From an uncultured Pseudomonadales bacterium (lineage in GTDB: Bacteria > Pseudomonadota > Gammaproteobacteria > Pseudomonadales > Pseudohongiellaceae), in contig CASIAB010000013.1 of assembly GCA_949372635.1 (NCBI GenBank), positions 1-63,926 on the forward strand: a stretch of DNA of 63,926 nt, given 5' to 3'. The first letter of the stretch is position 1. The number at the start of each line of letters is the position of its first letter. Made by a program: the position numbers and the translations under genes. Positions 18,176-27,590 of the stretch are shown piece by piece. The notes beneath the pieces were generated by a model, which saw only the letters and a program-made list of their open reading frames with translations, was not told where the DNA came from and searched no databases.

Positions 18176-18796
18176 ATGTTTTATGAGCCTAAGAAAAAAA
18201 ATCACGGACTGCCCAAGAACCCTTTTAATAGTTTAATTATCCCGCGTCCCATTGGCTGGATCAGCTCTGCAGACGAGTCAGGCATACACAACCTTGCACC
18301 TTATAGTTTTTTCAATGCGGTTAGCTACAGTCCGCCAACCGTAATGTTTTCCGGCGGTGTAGGCTCAGCCTCAGATGGGTTGAAAGACTCTGTAAGGAAT
18401 ATTGAAGCAACAGGCGAGTTCGTGTGCAATCTAGCCACTTGGGACACGCGCGAGCAAATGAACAAGTCTTCCCAGAATTTGCCGCCAGAAAGCGACGAAA
18501 TAATTCTTTCAGGCTTGACTGCTATCTCCTCCAAAATTGTTAGCGCTCCGCGAATCAAAGAAGCGCCAGCACATCTGGAATGCCGCTATTTAAAAAGTGT
18601 GGAAATCCCGGGCTGGAATGAAAAAAATGCGTACCGAGTAATATTTGGCGAGGTGGTCGGGATTCACATAAACGATGAATTCATTACCGAGGAAGGCTTG
18701 GTTGATGTGATAAAAATGCTGGCCATTGGAAGGTTGGGATACAATGACTATACCCGTGTAGATAGCGGATCTATATTTAACATGAACCGTCCATAA
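18176..18796 (+). CDS. Flavin reductase-like (FMN-binding split barrel) protein
   Basis: A 206-residue cytoplasmic protein with the flavin-reductase pattern: FNSLIIPRPIGWISS at the start of the barrel, NLAPYSFFNAVSYSPPTVMFS, KDSVRNIEATGEFVCNLA and a HLECRYLKSVEIPG strand. Members bind FMN and either reduce free flavin for partner monooxygenases or act on their own small substrates. It lies 78 bases after the carbonic anhydrase gene; the ribosome site is weak. No partner monooxygenase is adjacent. A hairpin terminator follows. Confidence 0.88.
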   Translation: MFYEPKKKNHGLPKNPFNSLIIPRPIGWISSADESGIHNLAPYSFFNAVSYSPPTVMFSGGVGSASDGLKDSVRNIEATGEFVCNLATWDTREQMNKSSQNLPPESDEIILSGLTAISSKIVSAPRIKEAPAHLECRYLKSVEIPGWNEKNAYRVIFGEVVGIHINDEFITEEGLVDVIKMLAIGRLGYNDYTRVDSGSIFNMNRP

Positions 18797-18857
18797 TTAT
18801 TGGGTTACTAGTTTTTGATATTTTCGTAGAATAAATATCTCCTCAATTACCAAAAGA

Positions 18858-18894
18858 AAAGGGTCAGCAAGTTTCCCTAAACCTGTGACCCTTT
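18858..18894. terminator. Strong hairpin between convergent genes, AAAGGGTCA type
   Basis: AAAGGGTCA at 18858-18866 pairs perfectly with TGACCCTTT at 18886-18894. An inner GTTT/AAAC pairing extends the stem. It lies between the flavin reductase and the convergent MDR gene and probably ends both transcripts. The AAAGGGTC sequence resembles the GGGGTCGG repeats at 33.3 and 34.6 kb. Confidence 0.65.
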
Positions 18895-18953
18895 AACTTG
18901 TCTTTAGCCCAGATAAATCTGCCGCCCCTTTTTGTATATTAGGGGTAGTAAAA

Positions 18954-20075
18954 CTATTGCTGTGGACAAACCAGAAACTTCTCGCCCGTATGCTTTGCAT
19001 AATATTGCTGCATAATTTCGACTTGTAAGGCATCGCTCAATGAAATTTCATTAGTGTAGTTGCTCGCAAAGCTAGTCGTTAGTTCCTTTGCTACCCGACC
19101 GCGCAGGCGTCCAGCTACTTCCATGCTAGTCTTGGCTAGAAAGTTTGGTAGCAACCAGCCACCGACGCCCCATGCCATGCCGTAGCCTCGGCTCAAAGTC
19201 GTGGGGGTAGTATCGAGCCCACCATAGAGATAAACCTGCTTCTGTTTGATCGAGCCATAAATGCTGTAGGCACCAGGTGTTCTAGCTGCTGCACCTTCCA
19301 TGCAAGTAAGAATGTTTGAGGCGAGCTTGCCGCCGCCAGTTGCATCAAAACCTAGCGTCGCACCCGTTGCGTGAATGGCATCAGTCAGGTCGGCCATAAA
19401 ACTATCGGCGCTGCTGTTCACTACATATTTGGCGCCCATGTCTTTGAGCAGAGTGGCTTGCTCTTCTTTGCGTACGACGTTAACTAGCTCAACGCCGTCA
19501 GCTTGGCAGACGCGATTCAACATCTGGCCTAGATTGGATGCCCCTGCAGTATGAACCAGTGCAGTATGGCCTTCCATTCTCATCGTTTCGATCATCGACA
19601 AAACAGTCATTGGATTCACAAAGCTAGATGCGCCATCTTTGGCAGTATGGCCTTCCAATAACGGTAGGCAGGCTGAGACATCAACGCTGCGGTATTGGCC
19701 ATACATGCCACCTCCGGCTATCGCAACAATTTTACCGTCCAGGTTTTTGGCAGCCTCGCTATCACCAGTTGCCACAACCGTGCCGGCTCCTTCGTTTCCT
19801 AAAGTCAGTGCTTGGCCTATACGTGCCTTCATTGCTCTCATGGCTAGTTCGGAGACAGGCGCTGTTAGGGCACCATCAGTGGACGTGGCAGCGCTCATGT
19901 CTGTCAGGCCGAACATGACACCTAAATCGGAAGGATTAATAGGCGTTGCTTCAACTCTGACTAAGACCTGATCCGGCCCAGGTTTAGGTGTTTCCTGTTC
20001 TTTTAATTCTAGGCGCAGCTCTCCGGACTCGGTTATGGTGGAGAACATCTGTAGATAGGTAGGATTTACTGACAT
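18954..20075 (-). CDS. MDR-family zinc-free quinone/enone oxidoreductase
   Basis: A 373-residue medium-chain dehydrogenase/reductase. The N-terminal GroES-like domain shows PGPDQVLVRVEATPINPSDLG, and GNEGAGTVVATG marks the catalytic cleft. The Rossmann part contains ALVHTAGASNLGQMLNR, in place of the usual GxGxxG, and the GATLGFDATGGGKLAS segment. The zinc-binding cysteine cluster of alcohol dehydrogenases is not seen, which suits a quinone oxidoreductase or enoyl reductase using NADPH. AGAGG precedes the start. It is convergent with the flavin reductase gene. Substrate unknown. Confidence 0.86.
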   Translation of the reverse strand: MSVNPTYLQMFSTITESGELRLELKEQETPKPGPDQVLVRVEATPINPSDLGVMFGLTDMSAATSTDGALTAPVSELAMRAMKARIGQALTLGNEGAGTVVATGDSEAAKNLDGKIVAIAGGGMYGQYRSVDVSACLPLLEGHTAKDGASSFVNPMTVLSMIETMRMEGHTALVHTAGASNLGQMLNRVCQADGVELVNVVRKEEQATLLKDMGAKYVVNSSADSFMADLTDAIHATGATLGFDATGGGKLASNILTCMEGAAARTPGAYSIYGSIKQKQVYLYGGLDTTPTTLSRGYGMAWGVGGWLLPNFLAKTSMEVAGRLRGRVAKELTTSFASNYTNEISLSDALQVEIMQQYYAKHTGEKFLVCPQQ

Positions 20076-20365
20076 GTAGTGCCTCTTTATTCGGTGCGTT
20101 AATTATTAAGTGTGCCGCTTAAGGCACATTAGTTTCAATTTTCTCAGGCTGATAGTAATAACTGCCACCTCCTAGAAAACGGAATTCAATATACCAGTCC
20201 TAAACTAGGAACGGGACTGATTTATCGCTGCTATCTCTAACCCATTTTCTCTAGAGGCTAGTAAATTGACTAGTGGAGGCAAATTGCTCGAATTAATGTA
20301 TATTCTTCATAAACCCGCCTATTCAGCTTGTTCACCTAAATGAAAAATCATGACGGAGAATCCAA

Positions 20366-21358
20366 ATGAGAATTCTTTTCCTCCTACTACTAATCAGTCA
20401 CAGTATCACTAACGGCATAGCACAGGACTATGTAGCTCCGGAGACTGAATGGGGAGTGCCTAACTTTCACGGTGTATGGAAACACGCCACGATTATGCCC
20501 TTTGAAAGGGCGGTAGAACTGGGTGAGAAGCGTGCCTATAGCGAGGAAGAAGCACTTGTACTGGAGGGCGCTGTACAACAGAAATTTGAAGCTGCCAATG
20601 AGCCCTTGAGCCCTGATCGTGCGCCGCCGGAAGTAGGCGAAGCGCTGCCATCCCTGGGTAATTATGATTTGTTCTGGCGCGAGGATGCTAAGTTTATTCC
20701 TACCATAGACGGCGAGTTTCGCACTTCAGCAATTACAGATCCGCCAAGCGGGCGCATGCCTGCCCGGGTTGCGGGGTTTAGCGAGAGAATGAACGCTAGG
20801 CCCACCAATCGACGCGACCGCAACAGCGATGGTCCCGAAGGCCGAGGTCTGGGCGAACGATGCCTGTTGAACGGGAATTTTGGTAGTCCGGTTATGCGTC
20901 CGAGTATCTACAATAGCCACTTGCTGTTTAACCAGTCGCCGGGGTATATAAGCATTACTACTGAAATGGCGCACGATACTCGAATTATCAAAATAACGGA
21001 TGATCATAATCCAGCGGCTAAAACGCAAAGGAAGTGGATGGGCAGCTCAATTGGGCGCTGGGAAGGGAAAACGTTGGTTGTTGAAACTACGCACTTTAAT
21101 AATTGGCAAACATTGTATGGCATGCCGACCGAGAATCTCACTGTCGTTGAAACCTTCAGGCGGGCTTCCAACAACAAAATGATTTATGGCTTCACCGTAA
21201 ATGATCCAACGGTGTTCACTGCTCAGTTTTCTGGAGAATATGCGCTTTCAAGAATCAACGAAGAAATTTACGAATACGCCTGCCACGAAGGTAACTACGG
21301 AATGACAGGAATTTTAGGTGGCGCTAGGCGCCTTGAACAGCTCGGGTTAGAGCCATAA
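20366..21358 (+). CDS. Exported protein of uncharacterised YEYACHEGNY family, member C
   Basis: A 330-residue protein with a Sec signal peptide ending NGIAQ before DYVAPETEWG. The family motifs occur in the usual order: GVPNFHGVW, ERCLL, EMAHDTRIIKI, WMGSSIGRWEGKTLVVET, VNDPTVF and YEYACHEGNYGM. The opening YVAPxTxWGxP is shared with member A, so A and C are the closest pair. GGAG precedes the start. It stands alone, with no operon partner nearby. The two cysteines in ERC and YAC are conserved. No function is known to me. Confidence 0.83.
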   Translation: MRILFLLLLISHSITNGIAQDYVAPETEWGVPNFHGVWKHATIMPFERAVELGEKRAYSEEEALVLEGAVQQKFEAANEPLSPDRAPPEVGEALPSLGNYDLFWREDAKFIPTIDGEFRTSAITDPPSGRMPARVAGFSERMNARPTNRRDRNSDGPEGRGLGERCLLNGNFGSPVMRPSIYNSHLLFNQSPGYISITTEMAHDTRIIKITDDHNPAAKTQRKWMGSSIGRWEGKTLVVETTHFNNWQTLYGMPTENLTVVETFRRASNNKMIYGFTVNDPTVFTAQFSGEYALSRINEEIYEYACHEGNYGMTGILGGARRLEQLGLEP

Positions 21359-21436
21359 AATATAAAACTCGCATAAAAAAACAGAACGTAACGAATCAAA
21401 GAGGCCAGCGTTTATTAAGAGACCCCAACACTGCCG

Positions 21437-21640
21437 CTACATCAAAATTCGATCTGCGCCGGCTTCGTTTGAAACCACTATGGCGCGAGTTACTTTTGCC
21501 GTGCCCAGAAGGGTGGTAAATTCTTTATTAACAGCTTCCAGATGAGCTTGCAGTAGTTGAGCTCTTTTTATGAGGGCCTGCTTTACCTGCCCAACTTCAT
21601 CAAGAGATTCGAAATTTACAGTGCCGGTTACGATAATCAT
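21437..21640 (-). CDS. Small protein, start resembling antibiotic-biosynthesis-monooxygenase domain
   Basis: A 67-residue frame with an AGGAAG ribosome site. The product begins MIIVTGTVNFES, very like the first strand of ABM-domain (putative quinol monooxygenase) proteins, and continues with a helix. The expected GCLxY core is missing and the chain stops well short of the usual 95-100 residues. It may be a shortened paralogue or the front of a decayed gene. No function is assigned. Confidence 0.4.
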   Translation of the reverse strand: MIIVTGTVNFESLDEVGQVKQALIKRAQLLQAHLEAVNKEFTTLLGTAKVTRAIVVSNEAGADRILM

Positions 21641-21821
21641 TTTACTTCCTAATTCTTCATAGTTGGGCTCTAAGTGCTGCGAATAAATCTGAGCCTTAAG
21701 TCAAGTAAGAGCAAGAAATTTTAACAGGCTTAACTGCTATAACTTGCACCATAATAAATTGTCGGTCATGCTCATACGCTGAAATTTTTAGGATGAATCA
21801 CGAATAAAAAGGAATATTAAA

Positions 21822-22271
21822 ATGATCAAGCTAAGAACTCTATGCTCCGCCGCGGTGGTTCTAACTCTATTTACTGCTCTTGGTGCGACCGCGCAAGACC
21901 GAGTCTATATCAACCCTAATCATGCCTCGCAGGCAGATGTGTCGCCCTTCAGTGGCGCGGTGTTAACCGGGGATACCCTGTATATCTCAGGCACACTTGG
22001 CTTGGAGGATGGAGCAGTACCTACAGACACAGCGACTGAGGCACGAAACGTCATGAGGGGTATCAAGGCGCAGTTGGAAGACGCCGGAATGACAATGGAC
22101 GACCTGACCTATGTGCAGATCTTCTGTTCTGACTTATCTCTGTACCAGGTCTTCAACGACGAGTATCGTACCTTTTTTACACAAGAGTTTCCGGCGCGTG
22201 CATTTATCGGCGCTGGTAGCTTATTATTCGATGCCCATTTCGAAATTCAGGCTATAGCAGTCAAAAGATAG
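21822..22271 (+). CDS. Exported RidA/YjgF-family protein
   Basis: A 149-residue RidA-fold protein that begins with a Sec signal peptide (cleavage near TAQ-DRVYI). RidA landmarks are YISGTLGLEDGAV, EARNVMRGIKAQLEDAGMT, VQIFCSDLSLYQVFNDEY and the closing RAFIGAGSLLFDAHFEIQAIAV, quoted in part. The Arg in RAFIGAG and the Glu in FEIQAIA are the positions used for enamine/imine hydrolysis in classical RidA. RidA is usually cytoplasmic, so the leader is unusual. AAAGGAA precedes the start. The exported MBL gene follows after 62 bases and may be co-transcribed. Confidence 0.87.
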   Translation: MIKLRTLCSAAVVLTLFTALGATAQDRVYINPNHASQADVSPFSGAVLTGDTLYISGTLGLEDGAVPTDTATEARNVMRGIKAQLEDAGMTMDDLTYVQIFCSDLSLYQVFNDEYRTFFTQEFPARAFIGAGSLLFDAHFEIQAIAVKR

Positions 22272-22333
22272 CAGCTAAAATGTAGCGGTGAAAAAGACAG
22301 TTCACGAGTCTTAACTAAAAAGGGTTTATTACG

Positions 22334-23233
22334 ATGTTACATAAAAAAAGAAAAACCAGCTTGAAGACGGTGACCTTGGCAGCTTTCCTATCGCTGCCAT
22401 TGATGGGAGCTGCGCAGGATTTTAGCGCTATCGAAATTACTACTACACCGGTACGAGACAATATATATATGCTGCAGGGTAGTGGCGGTAATATTGGGGT
22501 ATCTATCGGCGAAGATGGTGTGATCATCATAGATGATCAATTTGGACCTCTGACGCAGAAGATCGAGGCAGCAATCGGTGAGCTTAGCGACAAACCTGTA
22601 ACATTCGTAATGAATTCTCATTTTCACTACGACCATACTGACGGAAATATAAATTTTGGCAGGGCCGGTGCCTATATTGTGGCGCAGGACAACGCGCGCA
22701 AGCGCATGGAGAGCACTCAGGTTCTTTCCGGTAGCGGTAGAGTTCAGGAAGCTTATGAGCCGGTTGGTCTTCCGAAGATTACCTTCGAGGACAAGATGCG
22801 CTTTTACTTCAACAGCAATGCTGTTGACATTGTAAACACTGGGGATGGCCACACCGACGGCGATGCACAAATATTTTTTCGTGAATCGAATGTGATCCAC
22901 ACAGGGGACATGTTTGTGCGCTATGGTCTTCCGTTCACCGATAGAGACAACGGTGGAACAACTGACGGCATGATTGATGCGCTGTGGAATATCTCCGCTT
23001 TGATTAATGACGACACGATTATTATACCTGGCCATGGTGTGCTTTCTAATAGGGCAGATTTGTTGGAATTTCGCGATATGTTAGTGACTATTCGTGGACG
23101 CCTGGTACGGGCGAAGGTAGAAGGTCTGTCAGCAGATGAGATGCTAGCGACTGAGCCGGCAGATGGCTATGCGCCAGCTAATGAAAGCACCAATGATTGG
23201 CTGTTACAGGCTTGGGGCGAGTACGCGAATTAG
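22334..23233 (+). CDS. Exported MBL-fold metallo-hydrolase
   Basis: A 299-residue protein with a signal peptide ending near GAAQ. All metal motifs of an active metallo-beta-lactamase fold are present: HFHYDHTDG (the HxHxDH motif), a GDGHTDGDAQIFF strand, the ligand Asp in IHTGDMF, and the final His in IIPGHGVL. The layout is that of periplasmic MBL hydrolases annotated broadly as cyclase- or lactonase-like; true beta-lactamase activity is not implied. It probably shares a transcript with the upstream exported RidA. Confidence 0.88.
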   Translation: MLHKKRKTSLKTVTLAAFLSLPLMGAAQDFSAIEITTTPVRDNIYMLQGSGGNIGVSIGEDGVIIIDDQFGPLTQKIEAAIGELSDKPVTFVMNSHFHYDHTDGNINFGRAGAYIVAQDNARKRMESTQVLSGSGRVQEAYEPVGLPKITFEDKMRFYFNSNAVDIVNTGDGHTDGDAQIFFRESNVIHTGDMFVRYGLPFTDRDNGGTTDGMIDALWNISALINDDTIIIPGHGVLSNRADLLEFRDMLVTIRGRLVRAKVEGLSADEMLATEPADGYAPANESTNDWLLQAWGEYAN

Positions 23234-23287
23234 CCTTAAATAAGAACTGTTGGCAGGATAGGGCTTGCCTACCTTACCAGCGATTGA

Positions 23288-25624
23288 TTATTTTTTCGCT
23301 TTAGCTGCGTCTTGTAACAAAGTGCCAAAGCTGCCTATCTCAGGCCTTTTAGGTGCTCTTTCTGCCGACTGGGGACGTGCAGAGCGAGTCGAGCTCGTAG
23401 CGGTATTTGTGCCAGACTCTTTCCCTAAACTTTTCGCCTGAATCTCATCATCGAGTCGCATAGTTAGCGCGATACGCTTACGCTGTAAATCAATTTCCAT
23501 TACTTTTACCTTCACCACGTCGCCGGTTTTCACCACCGTATGTGGGTCTTTCACGAATTGATTCGAGAGTGCGGAGATGTGCACTAGCCCATCCTGGTGC
23601 ACACCGATATCCACGAAAGCGCCGAAGTTGGTCACGTTGGTGACTACGCCTTCTAGGCTCATTCCTACTTTAAGGTCTTTCATAGACTCGACGCCGTCTT
23701 TGAATTCAGCGGTCTTGAATTCTGGCCTGGGGTCACGGCCAGGTTTTTCAAGCTCGACAAGTATGTCAGTGACTGTGGGTAGTCCAAATTTTGCGTCGGT
23801 ATAGTCTGCCGGATTAAGTTTCGAGAGAAAGCTGCGATCGCCTATCATCTGCGCAACTTCTTTCTTGCTGGCAGAGCCAATCTTCTTGACGACGCTGTAG
23901 GACTCAGGGTGAACGGCTGAAGCATCAAGAGGATTGTCGCCATTGACGATGCGCAGGAAACCTGCTGCTTGCTCGTAGCTCTTCGCACCAAGGCGCGGCA
24001 CTTCTTTTAAGTCGCGTCGGTTTTTAAACTCGCCGTGCCGATTGCGATACTCAACGATATTGGTCGCGATAGATGAAGAAAGACCAGAGACCTGTTTAAG
24101 CAAAGCAGCGGATGCCATATTTACATCCACGCCCACAGCGTTCACGCAATCTTCTATTACCGTGTTCAAGCTTTTTCCAAGCTTGAACTGACTCACATCG
24201 TGTTGATATTGGCCCACGCCGATAGATTTAGGATCTAATTTAACCAGTTCGGCTAGTGGGTCTTGCAAACGTCGGGCAATTGAAATCGCGCCGCGTACGG
24301 TAACGTCCAAATCGGGAAACTCTTTTCTGGCTATATCTGAAGCCGAGTACACTGATGCTCCGGCTTCGCTGACCATGGCCTTATCGAGTTTGAGTTCTTT
24401 GTGTAGTTTGATTAGATCGCCGATAAGCTTGTCGGTTTCGCGTGAGGCAGTGCCATTGCCGATGGCAATTAGCTCGACTTCGTGTTTCTTTGCCAGCTTT
24501 GCCAACACACTGAGTGATTCGTCCCATTGGTTGCGCGGTTGATGAGGATAGATGGCAGTGTCTTCTATGAACTTACCTGTGCGATCGACTACGCATACTT
24601 TGACGCCGGTGCGCAGACCAGGGTCTAGGCCGAGGATGACTTTGTTTCCCGCCGGCGGCGCCAGAAGAATGGCCTTCATGTTTTCTGTGAACACCCGAAT
24701 AGCCTCGTTATCGGACTGTTCTCGTAGCTGTCCGAGCAGGTCGGTCTCTAGGCGATAGATGAGTTTGATGCGCCAGGTCCAGGTGATTACTTCGTTTAGC
24801 CACTTGTCCGCCAAGCGGCCCTTGTTCTCGATACCGAAATGATTGGCAACCATACCCTCGCAAGGGTCAGTGGCGCCAGGTTCTAGGCTTGCACTGCCAA
24901 TTTCAACTGACAGGAAGCCTTCTTTACGTCCGCGAAAAACAGCGAGTGCACGATGGGAGGGAATCTTGTTTAGGCGTTCGCTGTAGTCGAAATAGTCCGT
25001 GAACTTAGCGGCATCCGTCTTGCTCTTCTCGACAACACTGGAGCGGAGCTCACCGTTGTCCCATAGATGGTTACGTAGTCTGCCCATCAAGGCGGCGTCT
25101 TCGCTGAAGCGTTCCATGAGAATATCGCGGGCGCCGTCCAGGACTGCTTTGGTATCCTCAAAGCCTTCACCGATAAATTCTGCGGCTTGCGCTTGTGGAT
25201 CTAGTGTTGGGTTGTCGACCAACCTATCTGCCAATGGCTCCAAGCCGGCTTCGATGGCAATCATGGCTTTGGTGCGACGCTTTCTCTTAAAGGGCAGATA
25301 CAAGTCTTCTAGTTCGGTCTTAGTCTTGGCGTTACGGATCTGTTTCTCAAGGGCAAGTGTTAGCTTTCCCTGTTCCTTAATGCTCGCGACTATCGTCGCC
25401 AAGCGATCATCCATTTCCCGCAAGTAACGCAGGCGTAATTCTAGGTCGCGCAATTGCAAATCATCCAGTCCGCCCGTTCCTTCTTTTCGATATCTGGAGA
25501 TAAACGGAACCGTAGAGCCCTCATCAAGCAGTGCGATTGCGGCTTTAACTTGTTCAGGTCTAACATTTAACTCAGTGGCAATTTTTTGCGTGATAATTGG
25601 AGAAGGAGTATCGGTAGCGGTCAT
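23288..25624 (-). CDS. tex: Tex-family RNA-binding transcription accessory protein
   Basis: A 778-residue protein of standard Tex length. The domain order is an N-terminal helical Tex region, a YqgF/RNase H-like domain beginning VILGLDPGLRTGVKV (about residue 330), helix-hairpin-helix segments around VGVDVNMASAALLKQVSGL and LKEVPRLGAKSYEQAAGFL, and a C-terminal S1 RNA-binding domain (GMSLEGVVTNVTNFGAFVDIG, quoted in part). The tail is basic and rich in Ser/Ala/Lys. Tex binds nucleic acid and influences transcription and stress tolerance. It is a conserved housekeeping gene standing alone here. Confidence 0.95.
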   Translation of the reverse strand: MTATDTPSPIITQKIATELNVRPEQVKAAIALLDEGSTVPFISRYRKEGTGGLDDLQLRDLELRLRYLREMDDRLATIVASIKEQGKLTLALEKQIRNAKTKTELEDLYLPFKRKRRTKAMIAIEAGLEPLADRLVDNPTLDPQAQAAEFIGEGFEDTKAVLDGARDILMERFSEDAALMGRLRNHLWDNGELRSSVVEKSKTDAAKFTDYFDYSERLNKIPSHRALAVFRGRKEGFLSVEIGSASLEPGATDPCEGMVANHFGIENKGRLADKWLNEVITWTWRIKLIYRLETDLLGQLREQSDNEAIRVFTENMKAILLAPPAGNKVILGLDPGLRTGVKVCVVDRTGKFIEDTAIYPHQPRNQWDESLSVLAKLAKKHEVELIAIGNGTASRETDKLIGDLIKLHKELKLDKAMVSEAGASVYSASDIARKEFPDLDVTVRGAISIARRLQDPLAELVKLDPKSIGVGQYQHDVSQFKLGKSLNTVIEDCVNAVGVDVNMASAALLKQVSGLSSSIATNIVEYRNRHGEFKNRRDLKEVPRLGAKSYEQAAGFLRIVNGDNPLDASAVHPESYSVVKKIGSASKKEVAQMIGDRSFLSKLNPADYTDAKFGLPTVTDILVELEKPGRDPRPEFKTAEFKDGVESMKDLKVGMSLEGVVTNVTNFGAFVDIGVHQDGLVHISALSNQFVKDPHTVVKTGDVVKVKVMEIDLQRKRIALTMRLDDEIQAKSLGKESGTNTATSSTRSARPQSAERAPKRPEIGSFGTLLQDAAKAKK

Positions 25625-25959
25625 TACAATCCTGCATCCCCAAGTTTTAGAATTGGGAAAATTTGTTGGTTAGAGAGAAAGGTATCTTACGCTTACTAGG
25701 GGTGGTTAAACTATGAAAATTACAGTGATCATTTTGGCTGGGCAAAGTATTGTTTTTTAGGTGTTATGAATTGTGTCCGTTCTTGTTGGTAATCGTTTTG
25801 TTATCTCCCGCAGCTACGCTTTCGATAATATCCGTGTTTTTGAAGTCGCCTGTCATAAATTATTTTTCTTCGTTGTTGCAAAGAGATAGGGTGTGTCAAA
25901 GGTGAAGATGACTTGGCGCCGATGTGCGAAAGTTAGTGGTAAAGTAGATGGATGCGGAT
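25625..25959. other. Intergenic region, nothing recognised
   Basis: This 335-base AT-rich region lies upstream of tex and downstream of the small gene at 25960, both on the minus strand. It must contain the tex promoter, but I see no gene, repeat or strong hairpin in it. Confidence 0.4.
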
Positions 25960-26289
25960 CTAGCTCCAATCTGTTCCATCATAGTAGCGTGTGCCCCTAT
26001 GTCCTTTTTTAGCAACCGGCTTTGCAATCTTCTCGCCTGGACAGTCCACGAGTATTAACGTCCTTGGTTTGCCTGACTTTGGGTTCACCGCGCCGTCAAT
26101 CAGCTCGCGAATACAAAGCCTGCCTCTGAGTTGATCGTTGAAAATTGTATAAACAAAATCTCCCACGTCTAACTTGGATGGTGTGCCCGCCATATGGAAT
26201 TCAAATTCCGCGCGAGACCCATCGAAGAGTGAGTCAATTCCTTCATCGCCCCTCGATGCAGGAATAGTTTTTGTAATACCAAAATTCAT
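25960..26289 (-). CDS. Small hypothetical protein behind DUF1501 gene, possibly PUA/EVE-like
   Basis: A 109-residue protein when started at the ATG at 26289; a TTG 18 bases upstream is less likely. The sequence has strands typical of a small beta-barrel: AEFEFHMAGTPSKLDVGDFVYTIFN, quoted in part, followed by LRGRLCIRELIDG and TLILVDCPGEKI. The sequence KLDVGDFVYxIFNDxLRGRxxI resembles PUA- or EVE-like domains, where a GD turn precedes a substrate strand, but I cannot confirm this. The gene starts 28 bases after the DUF1501 stop and may be the last gene of that operon. Confidence 0.55.
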   Translation of the reverse strand: MNFGITKTIPASRGDEGIDSLFDGSRAEFEFHMAGTPSKLDVGDFVYTIFNDQLRGRLCIRELIDGAVNPKSGKPRTLILVDCPGEKIAKPVAKKGHRGTRYYDGTDWS

Positions 26290-26317
26290 ATTAGTAGTAG
26301 GTAGCAATTATTAAATG

Positions 26318-27547
26318 TTAGCTGAACAAATCGAAAGCGCCAAAGTCTCCACCTAATAAATCCATCGAATCATTATGCCCTAGCCAACCCTGTGTAATTG
26401 TTTGGTAGACTTTTCTAAAATCGGTGGTGTAGGCCAGGTTGTCACCATCTGCTAGCTCGGTAAGGCTAGGCAGTCTGCCGTAGTGGCCGCCCTTTACCTG
26501 ATTGCCGACAACGAACATGGCATTGGCTGCGCCATGGTCTGTGCCGAGGCTTACGTTCTCTGGGACGCGACGGCCAAATTCCGAAAAGATCATCAGCGCC
26601 ACATCATCGGCGCGACCAATGCGTTCTAAGTCTCTTATGAAGCCAGCTACGGCATCAGACGTATAAGTTAACAATCTGCGATGTAGGTTGTTCTGAAACA
26701 CGTGTGTGTCAAAGGAATTATTTCTATAGGACACGTAGTAGAGACTAGTTGGCATACCTGCATCTAAAAGTGCGACTACCTTTTGTAGGTCCAGATCGTT
26801 CACGCCGTAATCAACCGGTGAGTCATATCTCGACCATGCATCACGCACTAATGCGGAGGCATCGTTGGCACCACGGGCGATGTCTAGTAGGAAGCGACGC
26901 GAAGGATTTTCTATTTCGCCGATATCAGGTACTACATCTAGAGCTTTTTTTTCTGCGGCGAATGCTTCGCGCATGAACCGATTCGGGTCATCGAACACAA
27001 CCGGCACATGTTTTTCGCTTTTCACCGCCAATGATTGTTTAGAGCCGATGTTCACCAGATAGTTTGAGGGTGCTGATGGCGCTATCGAGTCGGCGAGCTT
27101 GCCAACCCAGCCATACTCTTCGCCGCTGTTAGGTGCCGCTGTGTGCCAGTAGGCCATGGAGGTAAAATGAGAATAGGACGGGTTCTCGTAACCGCAGCCA
27201 TGAACAATAGCCATCTTGCCATCTTTGTAGAGACTCTCGAATCCAGCCATGCCGGGGTTGAATCCAAAGTGGTCGTCGATGATGCGCAATTCGTTCTTGG
27301 GAATGCCTATATTAGGCCGCTGTCGATAATAGGCATCGTCGCCGTAGGGTACGACAGTGTTCAAGCCATCGTTGCCGCCGGAGAGCTCGAGTATGACCAA
27401 AACCTTACCGCTTGTAGCAGCTTGTGTAGCGGCAGCTTGGGCAGCTTGGGCGAAGGCGGGTGGCACCATGCTCATCGCGCTCAAGCCAGCCATGCCAGCT
27501 AGTAGTTCGCGTCGATCTAGTGTTTTGTCTTTTTTATTTCTCTTCAT
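26318..27547 (-). CDS. DUF1501 protein, Tat-exported
   Basis: A 409-residue protein with a twin-arginine leader (LDRRELLAGMAGLSAMS) and cleavage near AFAQA. DUF1501 hallmarks are LVILELSGGNDGLNTVVPYGD, quoted in part, then FGFNPGMAGFESLY, FTSMAYWHTAAP, SFDTHVFQNNLHRRLL, LMIFSEFGRRVPEN and TDHGAANAMFVVG. The fold is alkaline-phosphatase/sulfatase-like, and the metal-ligand-type Asp/His residues in GGNDG, FDTH and TDHG are kept. GAGG precedes the start. It follows the DUF1800 gene by 43 bases. DUF1800 and DUF1501 pairs are common in bacteria; the joint function is not established. Confidence 0.92.
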   Translation of the reverse strand: MKRNKKDKTLDRRELLAGMAGLSAMSMVPPAFAQAAQAAATQAATSGKVLVILELSGGNDGLNTVVPYGDDAYYRQRPNIGIPKNELRIIDDHFGFNPGMAGFESLYKDGKMAIVHGCGYENPSYSHFTSMAYWHTAAPNSGEEYGWVGKLADSIAPSAPSNYLVNIGSKQSLAVKSEKHVPVVFDDPNRFMREAFAAEKKALDVVPDIGEIENPSRRFLLDIARGANDASALVRDAWSRYDSPVDYGVNDLDLQKVVALLDAGMPTSLYYVSYRNNSFDTHVFQNNLHRRLLTYTSDAVAGFIRDLERIGRADDVALMIFSEFGRRVPENVSLGTDHGAANAMFVVGNQVKGGHYGRLPSLTELADGDNLAYTTDFRKVYQTITQGWLGHNDSMDLLGGDFGAFDLFS

Positions 27548-27590
27548 GGTCTGGCCTCATTATTTTTTTATGAGTTAACTGTTTACAGAT

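Noticed and set aside
22388..23035. A 215-codon open frame on the minus strand opposite the exported MBL gene
   Set aside because: It lies entirely antisense to a gene with complete motifs, and its translation has no protein character.
22334..23233. A true beta-lactamase
   Set aside because: Metal motifs are present, but the fold is shared by many hydrolases and nothing specific to beta-lactam binding is visible.
24999..25427. A 142-codon plus-strand frame inside tex
   Set aside because: Low-complexity Ser/Arg/Leu-rich translation, antisense to a well-supported housekeeping gene.
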